Made by a program: the position numbers and the translations under genes
Part shown: positions 9,053 to 18,652 of the stretch, piece by piece
Layout of the letters: every line of letters starts with the position of its first letter
Numbering within the stretch: the first letter of the stretch is position 1
DNA from: Novosphingobium barchaimii LL02
GTDB lineage: Bacteria; Pseudomonadota; Alphaproteobacteria; Sphingomonadales; Sphingomonadaceae
NCBI RefSeq assembly: GCF_001046635.1
Contig: NZ_KQ130453.1
Coordinates: 253,001-317,000, forward strand
Length of the DNA: 64,000 nucleotides
Direction: 5' to 3'
Notes under the pieces: model-generated
Told to the model about the DNA's origin: nothing
Database searches by the model: none
Seen by the model: only the letters and a program-made list of their open reading frames with translations

Positions 9053-11514
9053 GAGAGGCCGCCGAACAGCGCCGAGGCGGCAAGGACATCGGAGCCTTCC
9101 AGCAGCGGTTTCTGGGGATCGCCCCGCATCTCGCGGGCGATGGCTTCGAATGCGGCCTGCGCGCTCAAGGATGCACCCTGCCCCTGAAGGACGCGGGCGG
9201 CGGCGCGGGTGAACAGGCCTGAGCCATTTTCCTCGATCGCGGATTCGTGCGGGAGGCAGGCGCAGAAAGTCAGGTAGGGCAGTTCCGCGCCGTAGGCCGC
9301 TACCCGCGCACTGCCCTTCGCGCGCTTGGGCGCTGCGGCATAGGCCTTGCGGGCGATCTCGTCCGGCAGCGAGACGCTGCGCTTGCGCCGGCGGGATGTG
9401 TCGGCCAGCGCCATGCGGCTGGACCGACCGGAGTGGCAGAAATCATGGAACCGCACGAGCTTCACGCCTTGCGGAACGGCGAGCAGGGCAGGCCATTCAT
9501 CGTCGACGATTAACCCGCCGTCGCGCCAGTCGATGGCGACCAGCGCTTCGTCCAGCGTATCGGTGAACTGGTTGTCGGCGAGTTCGTCGCCGTCGACGTC
9601 CAGCACTTGCGATCCGTGCGAGGATATGTGGATGAATACGGTGTCCCCAGCCCGGCTGCGCAGGAGGGTGCTCCTGATCGCATCGCGGATTTCCCCGGCA
9701 TGGAGATCGACGAGGACTTTCGATTCGAAACCCTGGCCCCTGAAGGTTTGCGCCCAGGTGTTCGCATCGTTGATGCAGCCGAACAGTGCCATGCCGTCGG
9801 GGAAGGCGTTATTACCAATGCACAGCGCGATTTTCTGCGCCCCGACGCGGACTGAGCCGGGGTTGGCCTGAGGGATTGGTGTGGGCGCGGCGTCCCCGCC
9901 GGTCACGGGATCGGCCACAGGCAGGGGCGCGGCGAAGCCTGCGCGGAAAAGCTCCTGCGGTACACCATAGTAGTTGGGTTCGGAGATCGCCCGGGCGAGA
10001 CGCGGCTCGCCGGCAGGAAACGGCGGGGCCACCTGTATGGTCGCTGGTATCCCAAGCATCCGCCTGAGTACGCTTTCCATGGTCGGCGCGTCGTTGTCGA
10101 AGCCGCCGTGCGTGCGCGATGTGGAAGCGCTGTCGAGCGGCGTAGAGGGCTCCGTAGGGGAAAGGAATATATTCCTGCCGAATGCTTTCTCCAGTTTTGC
10201 ATCGCCGCGGTGGAAATCCTCCATCCCCAGGATCGGCGTGTCGCGCTTTTCCTCGAAAGCGCGCGAGACGAGGTAGAGCAGCGACTTGCGGTAGGCTCCA
10301 GCGCAGTTATCGGCGCGTTCGGCCTCGCGCGAGAGGCCGAACAGCAGGGCTTCCTCGATCCTGCTGCCGATCAGCGGCGCCAACTGAGCGTCGAACAAGG
10401 CATTGGTCACCGCCGGGGCAAGGAAATGGACCTGTTTTACCCGGAATTTGCTCGCGCAAAGCAACGGAAGGAGATGGGCGTGGAAGATCGAGCCGGCGCT
10501 GTGGCCGATGGCGAATATCTCCCCCGGCTGGGTCCACTTTGCGGCCAGCTTCTCGACGAAGATATGGGCGCCGCCGTTTGCATCGCTTGCCCGTGCGGCA
10601 CTGTCCTTCATCGCGCGCCACAGCACGCTGCCGATTTTGGCGCCCAGCCGTTCGACGACGAGGTCGGTGGTGTGATCCCAGATATCGCGCGAGACCGCCC
10701 GGTCATGCCTTTGGTTGCTGTCGAGGATCTGCCAGAAGGTTTCCAGCCCGCCCGTTTCCCATACGAAGAACAGTGGATAGATGCCGTGTGCCAGCCACCA
10801 ACGGTGATAAGCCCATGCCATGGCAAGGCCATAGCGCTCGTTGGTCAGCCCGCCGTGGGCATATAGCATCAGCTTGTAGCCCCCGGCCTTGCACTTCTCG
10901 GCGATGCCGGCGACGATGCGGTCGAGATCGGCCGGGGATGTGGCCGCAATGCCGTCATCAGACAGGCGCCCCTTGCGCAGGTTGATCATATGGGGCGCCA
11001 GCGCGCGCAGTTGCTCGGGTGAGCCGCTGAACGGGCCGGGATCCAGGTAGGGTGGCCATGACGGCGCCGGGGGCATCGGCGGGGCCTGCCGCGGCACGGC
11101 GCCGCGGGCCTCGCCGGGTCGATAGCGGCTAGGGGTGCCTTCCACCGCTTCCAGAAAGGGGGGCAGCGGGGCGGCGGCGTCCTTGTTCCAGGCGCCCAGG
11201 AAGCTGTCGAGATCCCCGAGGAGCTTGTGCTGCCCCGAGTTCAGTTCTTCTGCTGCGTCGGCATCCAGCAGCGCCAGCAATTCGACGGGCTCCTTGCCGG
11301 TGATCGCGCGCCGGCTGGCGATCAATGTACCATCGGCGGTCAGCAGGTAATGGCTGAGCGAGTGGCCCGCATCCGCTGCTGCAGTTGCATCCGGGCCGGC
11401 TTGGGATATGGCGTTGTGCCCGCGATAAAGGTCGATGAATTCGGCGGCCGGGATGTTGCCTTTGACCTTCTTCACGGTGATCCACTTCGCGCCATCGGTG
11501 GCTTTCATGGACAT
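9049..11514 (-). CDS. Serine hydrolase-caspase (C14) fusion protein
   Basis: An 821-residue two-enzyme fusion. Residues 210-370 form an alpha/beta-hydrolase-like domain with YAHGG (218-222, oxyanion type) and the nucleophile elbow GHSAG (337-341, Ser339). Residues 558-815 form a caspase-like domain with IALCIGNN at its start, the catalytic His633 in SSHGSQ and Cys693 in DFCHSG, the pattern of bacterial metacaspase-type (orthocaspase) C14 peptidases. Acidic residues after the His block (VDGDELADNQFTD) could bind calcium or basic P1 residues. Both sites look intact. No signal peptide is seen. GGAG stands six bases before the ATG. It is nine bases downstream of the giant membrane-protein gene and overlaps the zinc-peptidase gene. 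The domain calls are firm; the pairing is the unusual part. Confidence 0.85.
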   Translation of the reverse strand: MSMKATDGAKWITVKKVKGNIPAAEFIDLYRGHNAISQAGPDATAAADAGHSLSHYLLTADGTLIASRRAITGKEPVELLALLDADAAEELNSGQHKLLGDLDSFLGAWNKDAAAPLPPFLEAVEGTPSRYRPGEARGAVPRQAPPMPPAPSWPPYLDPGPFSGSPEQLRALAPHMINLRKGRLSDDGIAATSPADLDRIVAGIAEKCKAGGYKLMLYAHGGLTNERYGLAMAWAYHRWWLAHGIYPLFFVWETGGLETFWQILDSNQRHDRAVSRDIWDHTTDLVVERLGAKIGSVLWRAMKDSAARASDANGGAHIFVEKLAAKWTQPGEIFAIGHSAGSIFHAHLLPLLCASKFRVKQVHFLAPAVTNALFDAQLAPLIGSRIEEALLFGLSREAERADNCAGAYRKSLLYLVSRAFEEKRDTPILGMEDFHRGDAKLEKAFGRNIFLSPTEPSTPLDSASTSRTHGGFDNDAPTMESVLRRMLGIPATIQVAPPFPAGEPRLARAISEPNYYGVPQELFRAGFAAPLPVADPVTGGDAAPTPIPQANPGSVRVGAQKIALCIGNNAFPDGMALFGCINDANTWAQTFRGQGFESKVLVDLHAGEIRDAIRSTLLRSRAGDTVFIHISSHGSQVLDVDGDELADNQFTDTLDEALVAIDWRDGGLIVDDEWPALLAVPQGVKLVRFHDFCHSGRSSRMALADTSRRRKRSVSLPDEIARKAYAAAPKRAKGSARVAAYGAELPYLTFCACLPHESAIEENGSGLFTRAAARVLQGQGASLSAQAAFEAIAREMRGDPQKPLLEGSDVLAASALFGGLS

Positions 11515-11523
11515 GGCATTCTC

Positions 11524-14500
11524 CTATGCAATAGCCGGCTGCTGCCGGTTGAGGCGTGACAAGAGCAGGGGCATGGTGGCGGCCGCGCCGGGGATCAGGG
11601 TGAGGATCGATGCGGAAGTGTCGTGATTGAGGTACGTAATCAGCAGCGACCCCGCTGCGACCAGCAGCAGCAGCGGCAGGCGCAGCAGGCTCCACGTGCC
11701 GCCCGTCTCTGCCTCTCGGCGGAACTGGTCGAACCAGTCCGGGTGCTCCAGCGTGCGAACCCAGTGACCGAAACTTTCGTTCATGAGCTGGAAGTTCGGG
11801 TCGGTCCGCACCAGACGGCGGGCGAGCAATCCGTTGATGACGGAGAAGTTGCTGGTGTTGATGAACTTGTCGTGGGCCAGGTGGTACATCACCAGGTGCT
11901 CCTGCTTGGAACATCGCACCCACTGGCCCTGATAATAGTCGCCCAGGAAGTTCGCCATGTATTCATGGATCTGCTCGACATAGACGCATGACAGACTGCT
12001 GGCAGTCTGGTTTGCGGTGAAGCTGAACGATTTGATCTGGTCCTGGATGCGATCGGACGGGATGCGGATCATCTCGTCCGCGATTACCTGGGCGACGCCG
12101 GGATTGGCGCCGGCCCACTTTCTTACGTTGGCCGCCACGTCGCCCGAACCAATCTGCGCGAGCAGGCGGTCGAGGTTGCTGTCGGCTTCGCTCCGGCTTT
12201 GCACCGGGGCGGCCGTATTCTCGTTCCAGGTATAGGTGATGAATTCGGAGAACAGTTCTGCCCAGCGATACGACTCGCTCTCGTTCATCACGCCTGCCAC
12301 CCCTGCGGCATCCGCCTCACGTTTTTCGCGTTCGCGGGTCTGGCGAAGGCGGACCAACGGCAGGGTCTGGGCGAAGAAGAAGATGTTTGCCTCCGGCCGC
12401 GCGGTGAGCTGTTCCAGCAGGCTCAGCGTCTTCAGGCGTAGCTGGCGATTGGCGACGATGCTCTCGAACCCGGTGACGACCCAGGACTTGACGGTGAGCA
12501 AGGCCATGGTCTTGTCTCCCAGTCGGTCGCGTTCGATGGCGAGGTCGAACAGTTCGAACCCCCGGCCATGGGATAGCTCGATCTGAAGGTCCGTAAACTG
12601 GCGATAGGGGTAATCGATGAAGACCGCCTTGACCGGTTCGGTGGCGCTGTTGCTCGTCCACATCTCGCGGATCTGGCTGGGCGAATGCGGTGGGTGCAAG
12701 GCGCGAAAGGCGAAATGCTGCAATCCGAACAGGCTGTTGGCGAGCAGGAGCAGCAGCCGGTAAACCGCATAGATCGCCGCAATCGCGGCAGCCACCACGA
12801 AGAGGATGTCGCCGACAAGGATAGCCAGCTTTCCTGGCAGGTCGGGCGGGAAGGCCTCGCCGGTCTCCTGCGCGGCGTCGCGCACGTTGCTCAGCAAGGC
12901 TGCGGCGGCGGCTCCGGGGTTTGCGACTGAACCCGCGCTGTCTTGCTGGCGCGGGCTCCACAGATAGAGGACCGGCGCCGCCAAAGGCGACCGGGCGCCA
13001 AGATCATGCCGATAGCGTTCCAGCAGCGTCGCTTCGACGAACAGGTGCGGAGTGAAGCGCGCAGGGGCCGGGCCACATGGCGCGGAGGCGGCGTTTTCAC
13101 GCGGCGCGCATGGGTAGAGGCTGCGCTGAAGCGCGCTTATCGCTTTGCTGCCTGCCTCTCTGGCATCCTCCAGACGCAGCATGTTCTGCGGGGCCCGGTC
13201 GGCGCGCACCACTCCGGCACCAGCGCAGTAGGCGGCTATCGGGGGGATCACCGCCAGAAGGTATAGTGCGATCGCCTGCAGGCGCAGCACGCGGCGCAGC
13301 CTGTGCGCGACGGATGCCAACCGGTCGCCCTTGCGGTGCCGGGGCCGCGCCGCGTGCCGGTTTACAACCGCTTCGAGCAGCGCCTGAACGGTGTAGCGCC
13401 CGCGCCAGCCATCGGTGGCGAGCAAGGCGATGGCGACCAGCAGCAGACCGTGGAGCACGATCCGCCACGGCGGTTGCCCTGCCGTGACCATGCAGGCGGC
13501 GGCAAACAGCGCGATGCAAGCGAACCCAGCCAGAGCCGCACCGGCCAGACGCTGCATCCCGCGATGCCACTGTCCATTGGCCTGCGGCTTGGCGAACAGC
13601 ATGGTCAGCACGAAGCTGCCGAGCAAACCGTGCAGCAGCATCGCATCGCCCGACGCCGTGAACAGTCCCGCCAGCATGAGCACGCCAAGGAGGATATGCG
13701 GAACGATGGTTCGGTCCAGCCACTGCTTGCGGGCCGCATCAAGCGCGGGATCGGGATCGGGCCAAAGCCGCCGGACAAGCGCCGCGCGGTCCACCATCGC
13801 CGCCAGTGTCATGGCGATGGCCAGCAGTATTCCAACCGCGAGCATCATCGTTCCGGCCAGATAGGCTGGTGCCAGGGCGAGGTTCTCAAGCCTGGTCTTG
13901 TCGTACCACACAGCGACCAGCCAGCGCGGCGAGCAGGCGGCGCCGAAAGTCATCCGCACTTTTCGGCCGCCATAAAGCCCGGTGAAGGCAAGGGTCGGTG
14001 CCGGTGACGGTGCCCCCATCGCGGCGGCGTCGCAGCGCGCGCGCAATGCCTGCGCGGCACGTTTCAACTCCGTCGTGGTATCGAGTTGCTGGTCGAAATT
14101 CTCGCTGTGTTCGCGGGTGGGGTCGGAGTGGTGCAGGACTTCGAGACTGACGGGGTCGATCACGGCAAAGCCGAAATCGGCGGGCATCGGTACGTCCATC
14201 GCTGAGGCAAGAGGCTTGCCTGCCATGAGGAACCCGCCGCGTGAAAGCGGGTCCGCCAGCAGCGCGACCATGCGTGAGTTGCCGTTGTTGGCGGCCGGGA
14301 CCTGGTCAATGACGTACGTCCAGCCCGAATTGCAGTGGGGCTTCCTGATTATGGCTGGAGGCGCTGTCGACTGTGCTGGAGCCTTGGGGTCGCAGGGCAG
14401 CGTATCGCCGCTACGCAGCCGGACGAAATATCGCCGTTTGGTGATGTCGGCCTGGGGAGGATGGTTGCTGGCCCCCGCGGCATTGAGGACTTGCCCGTCC

Positions 14501-15756
14501 TCCGCCCGGCGCAGTTGCACGACCAGTAGCGGAAGCGGGCTGGGGTCGCTCAGCGCAGCCTGCTCCTTTCCGGTGGTTGGAGGCTTGCCGGCTTTGGCAT
14601 CCAGCAGCGGCGAGGGCGGAGGATATGGGGCACCGTGTCCGGCCCCCAGTTCTCCGGCATGGCTTTGCAGGGCCTTCAGGCTGTCGTCTATTTCGCGGTT
14701 AAGGTCGCGGGCCATCGCTGCCGAAAGCGTCCGGGCCATCACGTCGCTGTCGCGCCGCAGGTCGGTCCATGCCAGCACCACCATGCAGGCGGTCACCAGC
14801 GTCGCGACGATGAGCGGCACGGCAGCCATGATGCCGATGACGTCGACCCAGCTCAACGAGCCATTGGGGTCGATCGAAGCCAGCTTGATGAGCGGCACCA
14901 GCAAAAGCAACAGGACGACCGCAAAGCCGAACACGGCCTTGGTGAAGGGGCTGAGACTGCCTAGCGCCGCATTCACGCTGGGCGGCTCGCCCAGTGCGTC
15001 GATGCGGCATTGACGGGGCAGGCAGATGACATCCGGCTGGCCTTCGCGGGTAATGGTAACGGGCCGGCCCAGGTCCAGCGGCCATGCGTAGAGCAACCGT
15101 TCGATGCCCGCGAACACGATCGGGATCGCGCCGTCCCGCTTGGCCGCATCGGCCAGTTTCACCGCGCCGTCGTCGTTCGTACCAGTGCTTCTGGACGTGA
15201 CCAGGGCTGAAGCCAGCGGCTTGTCTGGCCAGTCGCCATCACCGCGCAGAACCATCAGGACCGTGCCGTCCGGCCCCTCGATGGCCAGATCGCGTGGGCC
15301 GTCGTCGTGGGACTTGTCTCCAAGGATCGTGTCGAAGGAGGCGCGGGCGCAAAGCGGCGGGCCTTTGCTTACGGCGATGATCCGCAGCTTGCGGTCGCGC
15401 GCCTGTGTCCCCTCGGCGCCAAGGCGCAGCTGGGATGCTGTCGCCATCGCGCCCGCGCACCAGTCGGCGGCGGGATCGGTGGGCTTGGCGACTTCGATCT
15501 GGAACCGCTCGGTCCGGCTTTCGCCGATATCCTGCCTGCCTTCTGGCGAAACTCTTTCGGTGACGACATCGCCAAGATCGTGAAGCTGGTGCGCGATCCG
15601 CTGCACCGCGCCGAAATCCGCCTGCTGGCGCCGCAGCGTCAGATCGGAGCGGGCCTGCACGAATAGCAGTCCGAACAGCAGGACGACGATGAGGCAGGTC
15701 GAGACCAGCAGAGCGGCCGTCCGGGTCGCGGGTGCGGAGGATATCTTCTCCAGCAT
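11524..15756 (-). CDS. 1410-residue multi-pass membrane protein of unknown family
   Basis: I do not recognise this protein. It opens with a transmembrane helix (12-34) and a roughly 240-residue probably periplasmic domain, then two helices near 273-330. A second extracytoplasmic-looking domain (335-620) includes DITKRRYFVRLR, reminiscent of Cache-type sensor domains. A cluster of about seven helices spans 627-850, another soluble stretch 855-970 and a helix at 975-1005. A large soluble C-terminal domain (1010-1350) has ESIVANRQLRLKTLSLLEQL followed by ANIFFFAQTLPLVRL, which recalls the core of a P-loop ATPase, but no Walker A motif is visible. Two final helices end the protein. It is the central gene of the protease operon and may be its membrane sensor or anchor. 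Confidence 0.8.
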   Translation of the reverse strand: MLEKISSAPATRTAALLVSTCLIVVLLFGLLFVQARSDLTLRRQQADFGAVQRIAHQLHDLGDVVTERVSPEGRQDIGESRTERFQIEVAKPTDPAADWCAGAMATASQLRLGAEGTQARDRKLRIIAVSKGPPLCARASFDTILGDKSHDDGPRDLAIEGPDGTVLMVLRGDGDWPDKPLASALVTSRSTGTNDDGAVKLADAAKRDGAIPIVFAGIERLLYAWPLDLGRPVTITREGQPDVICLPRQCRIDALGEPPSVNAALGSLSPFTKAVFGFAVVLLLLLVPLIKLASIDPNGSLSWVDVIGIMAAVPLIVATLVTACMVVLAWTDLRRDSDVMARTLSAAMARDLNREIDDSLKALQSHAGELGAGHGAPYPPPSPLLDAKAGKPPTTGKEQAALSDPSPLPLLVVQLRRAEDGQVLNAAGASNHPPQADITKRRYFVRLRSGDTLPCDPKAPAQSTAPPAIIRKPHCNSGWTYVIDQVPAANNGNSRMVALLADPLSRGGFLMAGKPLASAMDVPMPADFGFAVIDPVSLEVLHHSDPTREHSENFDQQLDTTTELKRAAQALRARCDAAAMGAPSPAPTLAFTGLYGGRKVRMTFGAACSPRWLVAVWYDKTRLENLALAPAYLAGTMMLAVGILLAIAMTLAAMVDRAALVRRLWPDPDPALDAARKQWLDRTIVPHILLGVLMLAGLFTASGDAMLLHGLLGSFVLTMLFAKPQANGQWHRGMQRLAGAALAGFACIALFAAACMVTAGQPPWRIVLHGLLLVAIALLATDGWRGRYTVQALLEAVVNRHAARPRHRKGDRLASVAHRLRRVLRLQAIALYLLAVIPPIAAYCAGAGVVRADRAPQNMLRLEDAREAGSKAISALQRSLYPCAPRENAASAPCGPAPARFTPHLFVEATLLERYRHDLGARSPLAAPVLYLWSPRQQDSAGSVANPGAAAAALLSNVRDAAQETGEAFPPDLPGKLAILVGDILFVVAAAIAAIYAVYRLLLLLANSLFGLQHFAFRALHPPHSPSQIREMWTSNSATEPVKAVFIDYPYRQFTDLQIELSHGRGFELFDLAIERDRLGDKTMALLTVKSWVVTGFESIVANRQLRLKTLSLLEQLTARPEANIFFFAQTLPLVRLRQTREREKREADAAGVAGVMNESESYRWAELFSEFITYTWNENTAAPVQSRSEADSNLDRLLAQIGSGDVAANVRKWAGANPGVAQVIADEMIRIPSDRIQDQIKSFSFTANQTASSLSCVYVEQIHEYMANFLGDYYQGQWVRCSKQEHLVMYHLAHDKFINTSNFSVINGLLARRLVRTDPNFQLMNESFGHWVRTLEHPDWFDQFRREAETGGTWSLLRLPLLLLVAAGSLLITYLNHDTSASILTLIPGAAATMPLLLSRLNRQQPAIA

Positions 15757-15777
15757 CGTGTCAGCCCCCGACGCACA

Positions 15778-16992
15778 TCACAGGAACTGTCGCAAGTAGC
15801 GGGCCCAGCCGGTCGTGCGGTCGAAGTGGAGCGCGGAATAGGTCGCTGAGGTGTTGAACCATTCGCCCCGCGACGAGGGAAACCAGAAGGCCAGCCCCCG
15901 CGACCGGGCGACGCTTGGCCCCAGTGCGCAGTGGGCGACGCGTGCGGCGGTGGTGGCCTGTTCCAGCAAACCTGCCGCGCTGCGCAGGGCCATGTCCTGG
16001 GCGATGGAAGCCAGGTTCTGCGCGAAGTCGATGAGGTCGTAGCTGTCCTTGATGTCGAAGGACTGGCTGCGGCGGCGCGCGGTATCAAGGGCGATGAACC
16101 CGGCTTCGCTCAACGGCTGCGCGGCGGCGACCAGCGACTTGAAGGCGGAGACTATCGCGCCCGAGGCGGTGAAGGCGCCCAGCGTGCAGGGAAACAGTTC
16201 GGGCCGCGAAAAATAGGATTGCTCGAAGGCAGCGACAGCGCTTTGGCCCAGTCGCAGCCCGTCCACCGGGCCGGCCGCCAATCCGCCCAGCCAGCGATGA
16301 TAGTCCCAGCCGTCACCCGGCTCCAGGTCTTCAGATGCGGTGATGACCCGGGCCACCGTGTCGAATTCCGCCAGCACCTCGACCATGCCGTTGAGGCAGG
16401 TGTCGGAGAAGACCATCTCCACTTTGGTCCGGCCGGCGGCGGCGAGGCTGCCTGTCAGCACCTTGCCCGCCTCCAGCGTGGTGAGGAGGCCGCCGTTGGT
16501 ATCGTCGTGCAGCATGGCGCGAATCTGCTGGTCGGCAGGGCGGCTCCCCCAGAACAGGCGGCGCCGGGGACGCTGACGCAGGGCGCGGCGGCGCGGCGTT
16601 ACCGCGCGGCCGCGTGCGACGATATCGGCAGCGGGATCGGCTTCGTCGAAGACACCAGAGCCGTGGTCCCAGAAACCGATCGCCACCGGTACTTCGGCAG
16701 GGACACTGGCGAGCGCGCGGGTGAGGAACGCGGTGAGGACGGCGGGGTCGCCGGTGTCGATCTCGCCCCAGTCCTCAAGCGTGCGCAGCCGCCCTCGCGA
16801 GAGTTCGAGTACTTTGGCCGCGCTGCCGAAATGGTCGGTCAGGGCGATTACCAGACCGTCGCCGGGCAGGCCGTCCAGCATTTCGTTGAGATCGGTGTCG
16901 ACATAGCTCGACAGGTTGTTGTCCCCCCCGAACAGTTCGATGATGGCGAACCGGGGGGATTTCATCTGGATCGCAAAGGGTTGCACTGACAT
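15778..16992 (-). CDS. Clostripain-type (C11) cysteine peptidase
   Basis: A 404-residue C11-family protein (clan CD, as are caspases). It begins with the typical FAIIELFGGDNNLSSYVDTDLNEM block. The catalytic dyad is His110 in GFWDHGSG and Cys199 in FSDTCLNGMVEV. The region 125-150 is very Arg-rich (RRRALRQRPRRR), a possible self-cleavage linker since C11 enzymes cut after Arg and often self-process. No clear signal peptide is seen. AGGTAGAC precedes the ATG. It lies 67 bases after the patatin gene and 21 bases before the giant membrane-protein gene, so it belongs to the operon. Confidence 0.88.
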   Translation of the reverse strand: MSVQPFAIQMKSPRFAIIELFGGDNNLSSYVDTDLNEMLDGLPGDGLVIALTDHFGSAAKVLELSRGRLRTLEDWGEIDTGDPAVLTAFLTRALASVPAEVPVAIGFWDHGSGVFDEADPAADIVARGRAVTPRRRALRQRPRRRLFWGSRPADQQIRAMLHDDTNGGLLTTLEAGKVLTGSLAAAGRTKVEMVFSDTCLNGMVEVLAEFDTVARVITASEDLEPGDGWDYHRWLGGLAAGPVDGLRLGQSAVAAFEQSYFSRPELFPCTLGAFTASGAIVSAFKSLVAAAQPLSEAGFIALDTARRRSQSFDIKDSYDLIDFAQNLASIAQDMALRSAAGLLEQATTAARVAHCALGPSVARSRGLAFWFPSSRGEWFNTSATYSALHFDRTTGWARYLRQFL

Positions 16993-17059
16993 GTCTACCT
17001 GCCGGTTGGAGGACAGTTCATTCGGTGCGACCCGTTTATTCTTGGGAACTACGCGCGGT

Positions 17060-18652
17060 TTACGGACCGGCGCCCGCCCATTGCTGCGCTTCCTTGCGGC
17101 CCCGCCCGTAGTCGATGATGCAGCGCATGTAGCGCGGGAAGAACTGCACCGGGTTGAGCAGCCGCTGGTCTTCGCGCCGCCAGTCGGCGCAGGTCATCGT
17201 GCCCTTGCCCAGGGCCGCCTCGTCCAGGGTGAATTCGTGGGTCTGGGCATCGGGGAGGATGCGCACGAGGTTGAAGCAGCCTTCGCAGTCGCCCGCTTTC
17301 GTCCCGATGCGCTGGGCGGAAAAGCGATAGACCTGATTGGCCAGGATTTCCTCGGACCGCAGGGCCAGTGCTATGAAGGTCCAGGGATCGTGCGCCCCTT
17401 CGAGGCCGCCGGTCGGTTGCTCGGCGCTGCACAGGCTGTCATCGGTTTTCGGGCAGGTGTCAGGCTTTGATACCTCCAGCGTGCCGTTGATGATTGCGTA
17501 AGTGACAGGCACCGAGACGGCGCCGCCGGTCAAATCCGAGCGCTTGCGGCGGTCGTCGATCACGGCGCCGATTTCAGCACCGAACAGGCCGAAGCGCGCC
17601 CCGCCATCCACATACATGCGGTTGTCGAGGAACACCGGCGCCGCTGCGATCGGTGCCGAAGATGAGGCCAGGATCGCGGAAATGTAGCAGTCCTTCAGGA
17701 AGGCCGCGTCCTTCGATTCCGGCTGCTGCGGCGTGGGCGGCAGAGGCTGGGCGGCAATGTAGCGGCTCGCCATATCGACCATGTCGAAGGCGACGGCATC
17801 GCCCGTGTCGACGTCGACAGCGCCGACCCATAATGTACGGCCCTGCCGCCGCCCATCGGCCACGGTAGCCAAGGTGCGGTAGGTCAGGTATTTGCCGAGG
17901 TGCTCCCGAAGCGGCTCAAGATCGGCAACGGCGCCGTGCTTGGCCAGCGCGATGCCCGCGTCGAGGCCAAGCCCGCCTGACGCGGATGGCTTGAGATAAG
18001 GCCGCAGCAAGGTGCTTTCGTCGACGATGCTGTATCCGGCTACCGCATCCTCGGTCTGTCCGGTAAATGCAAAAGTGGCGAGAATGGAGCCGGTACTGAT
18101 CCCGGTCACCATCGTGAACCGCGGAAAACCCTTGTTGCTGCGTTCACGCGCCTGGCGCCATGCATCTAGGAAGCCCGCCCCAAAGGCTCCGTGCAGGCTG
18201 CCGCCGGAGAGGAACAGGAATGCCGGTGGTTCTCCGGCAGGGCCGCGCCCGCCGCCGGGGAGGCGGTTGATCGACTCGTCCACCTGCGCCCCGAAGCTGC
18301 TAGCGGCCAGAGTGCTGGTCAAAGGCTCTGCAGGGCCGCGCGCGCCGGGGGGCCGCGGATTGGCGATGGTGGAAGCGAGCGCCGCATCCTCTCGCGGTCC
18401 GGGAAGGTCCACCGCCAGCGGATGCCGCAAGAAGCCGCACATGTGTGCCTGCGGCGTGAATATCGCATCCTGGGCACAGCCGGACAGCACCGCCAGCAGC
18501 AGCGCCATGGCGATAAATAACCCGCCACGCACGGATATCGTCGCTGCTTTCGACCTGACCAGGGTTCGCACGAATCTGGCTTTGAAAAGAAAGCGATAGC
18601 TGTAATTTCTTTGGTAATTGCCCGATATGGATTCCATGACAAATATAGTCAT
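17060..18652 (-). CDS. Patatin-like phospholipase lipoprotein
   Basis: A 530-residue patatin-family hydrolase. The glycine-rich oxyanion loop GGSLHGAFGAG is at 150-160, the nucleophile GISTGS at 184-189 (Ser186) and the Asp of the dyad in DGGA at 349-352. A hydrophobic stretch with lipobox LSGC (Cys59) indicates membrane anchoring as a lipoprotein. The ATG at 18652 has a GGGGGAG site but leaves about 40 residues before the signal. A GTG at 18532 would give a textbook lipoprotein signal but has a weak ribosome site, so the start is uncertain. It is the first gene of the operon, read divergently from the cytochrome gene. It would hydrolyse acyl esters of membrane lipids. Confidence 0.88.
   Translation of the reverse strand: MTIFVMESISGNYQRNYSYRFLFKARFVRTLVRSKAATISVRGGLFIAMALLLAVLSGCAQDAIFTPQAHMCGFLRHPLAVDLPGPREDAALASTIANPRPPGARGPAEPLTSTLAASSFGAQVDESINRLPGGGRGPAGEPPAFLFLSGGSLHGAFGAGFLDAWRQARERSNKGFPRFTMVTGISTGSILATFAFTGQTEDAVAGYSIVDESTLLRPYLKPSASGGLGLDAGIALAKHGAVADLEPLREHLGKYLTYRTLATVADGRRQGRTLWVGAVDVDTGDAVAFDMVDMASRYIAAQPLPPTPQQPESKDAAFLKDCYISAILASSSAPIAAAPVFLDNRMYVDGGARFGLFGAEIGAVIDDRRKRSDLTGGAVSVPVTYAIINGTLEVSKPDTCPKTDDSLCSAEQPTGGLEGAHDPWTFIALALRSEEILANQVYRFSAQRIGTKAGDCEGCFNLVRILPDAQTHEFTLDEAALGKGTMTCADWRREDQRLLNPVQFFPRYMRCIIDYGRGRKEAQQWAGAGP

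Noticed and set aside
18530-18532. GTG at 18532 as the definite patatin start
   Set aside because: It gives a perfect lipoprotein signal, but no good ribosome binding site precedes it, whereas ATG 18652 has GGGGGAG. It is kept only as an alternative.
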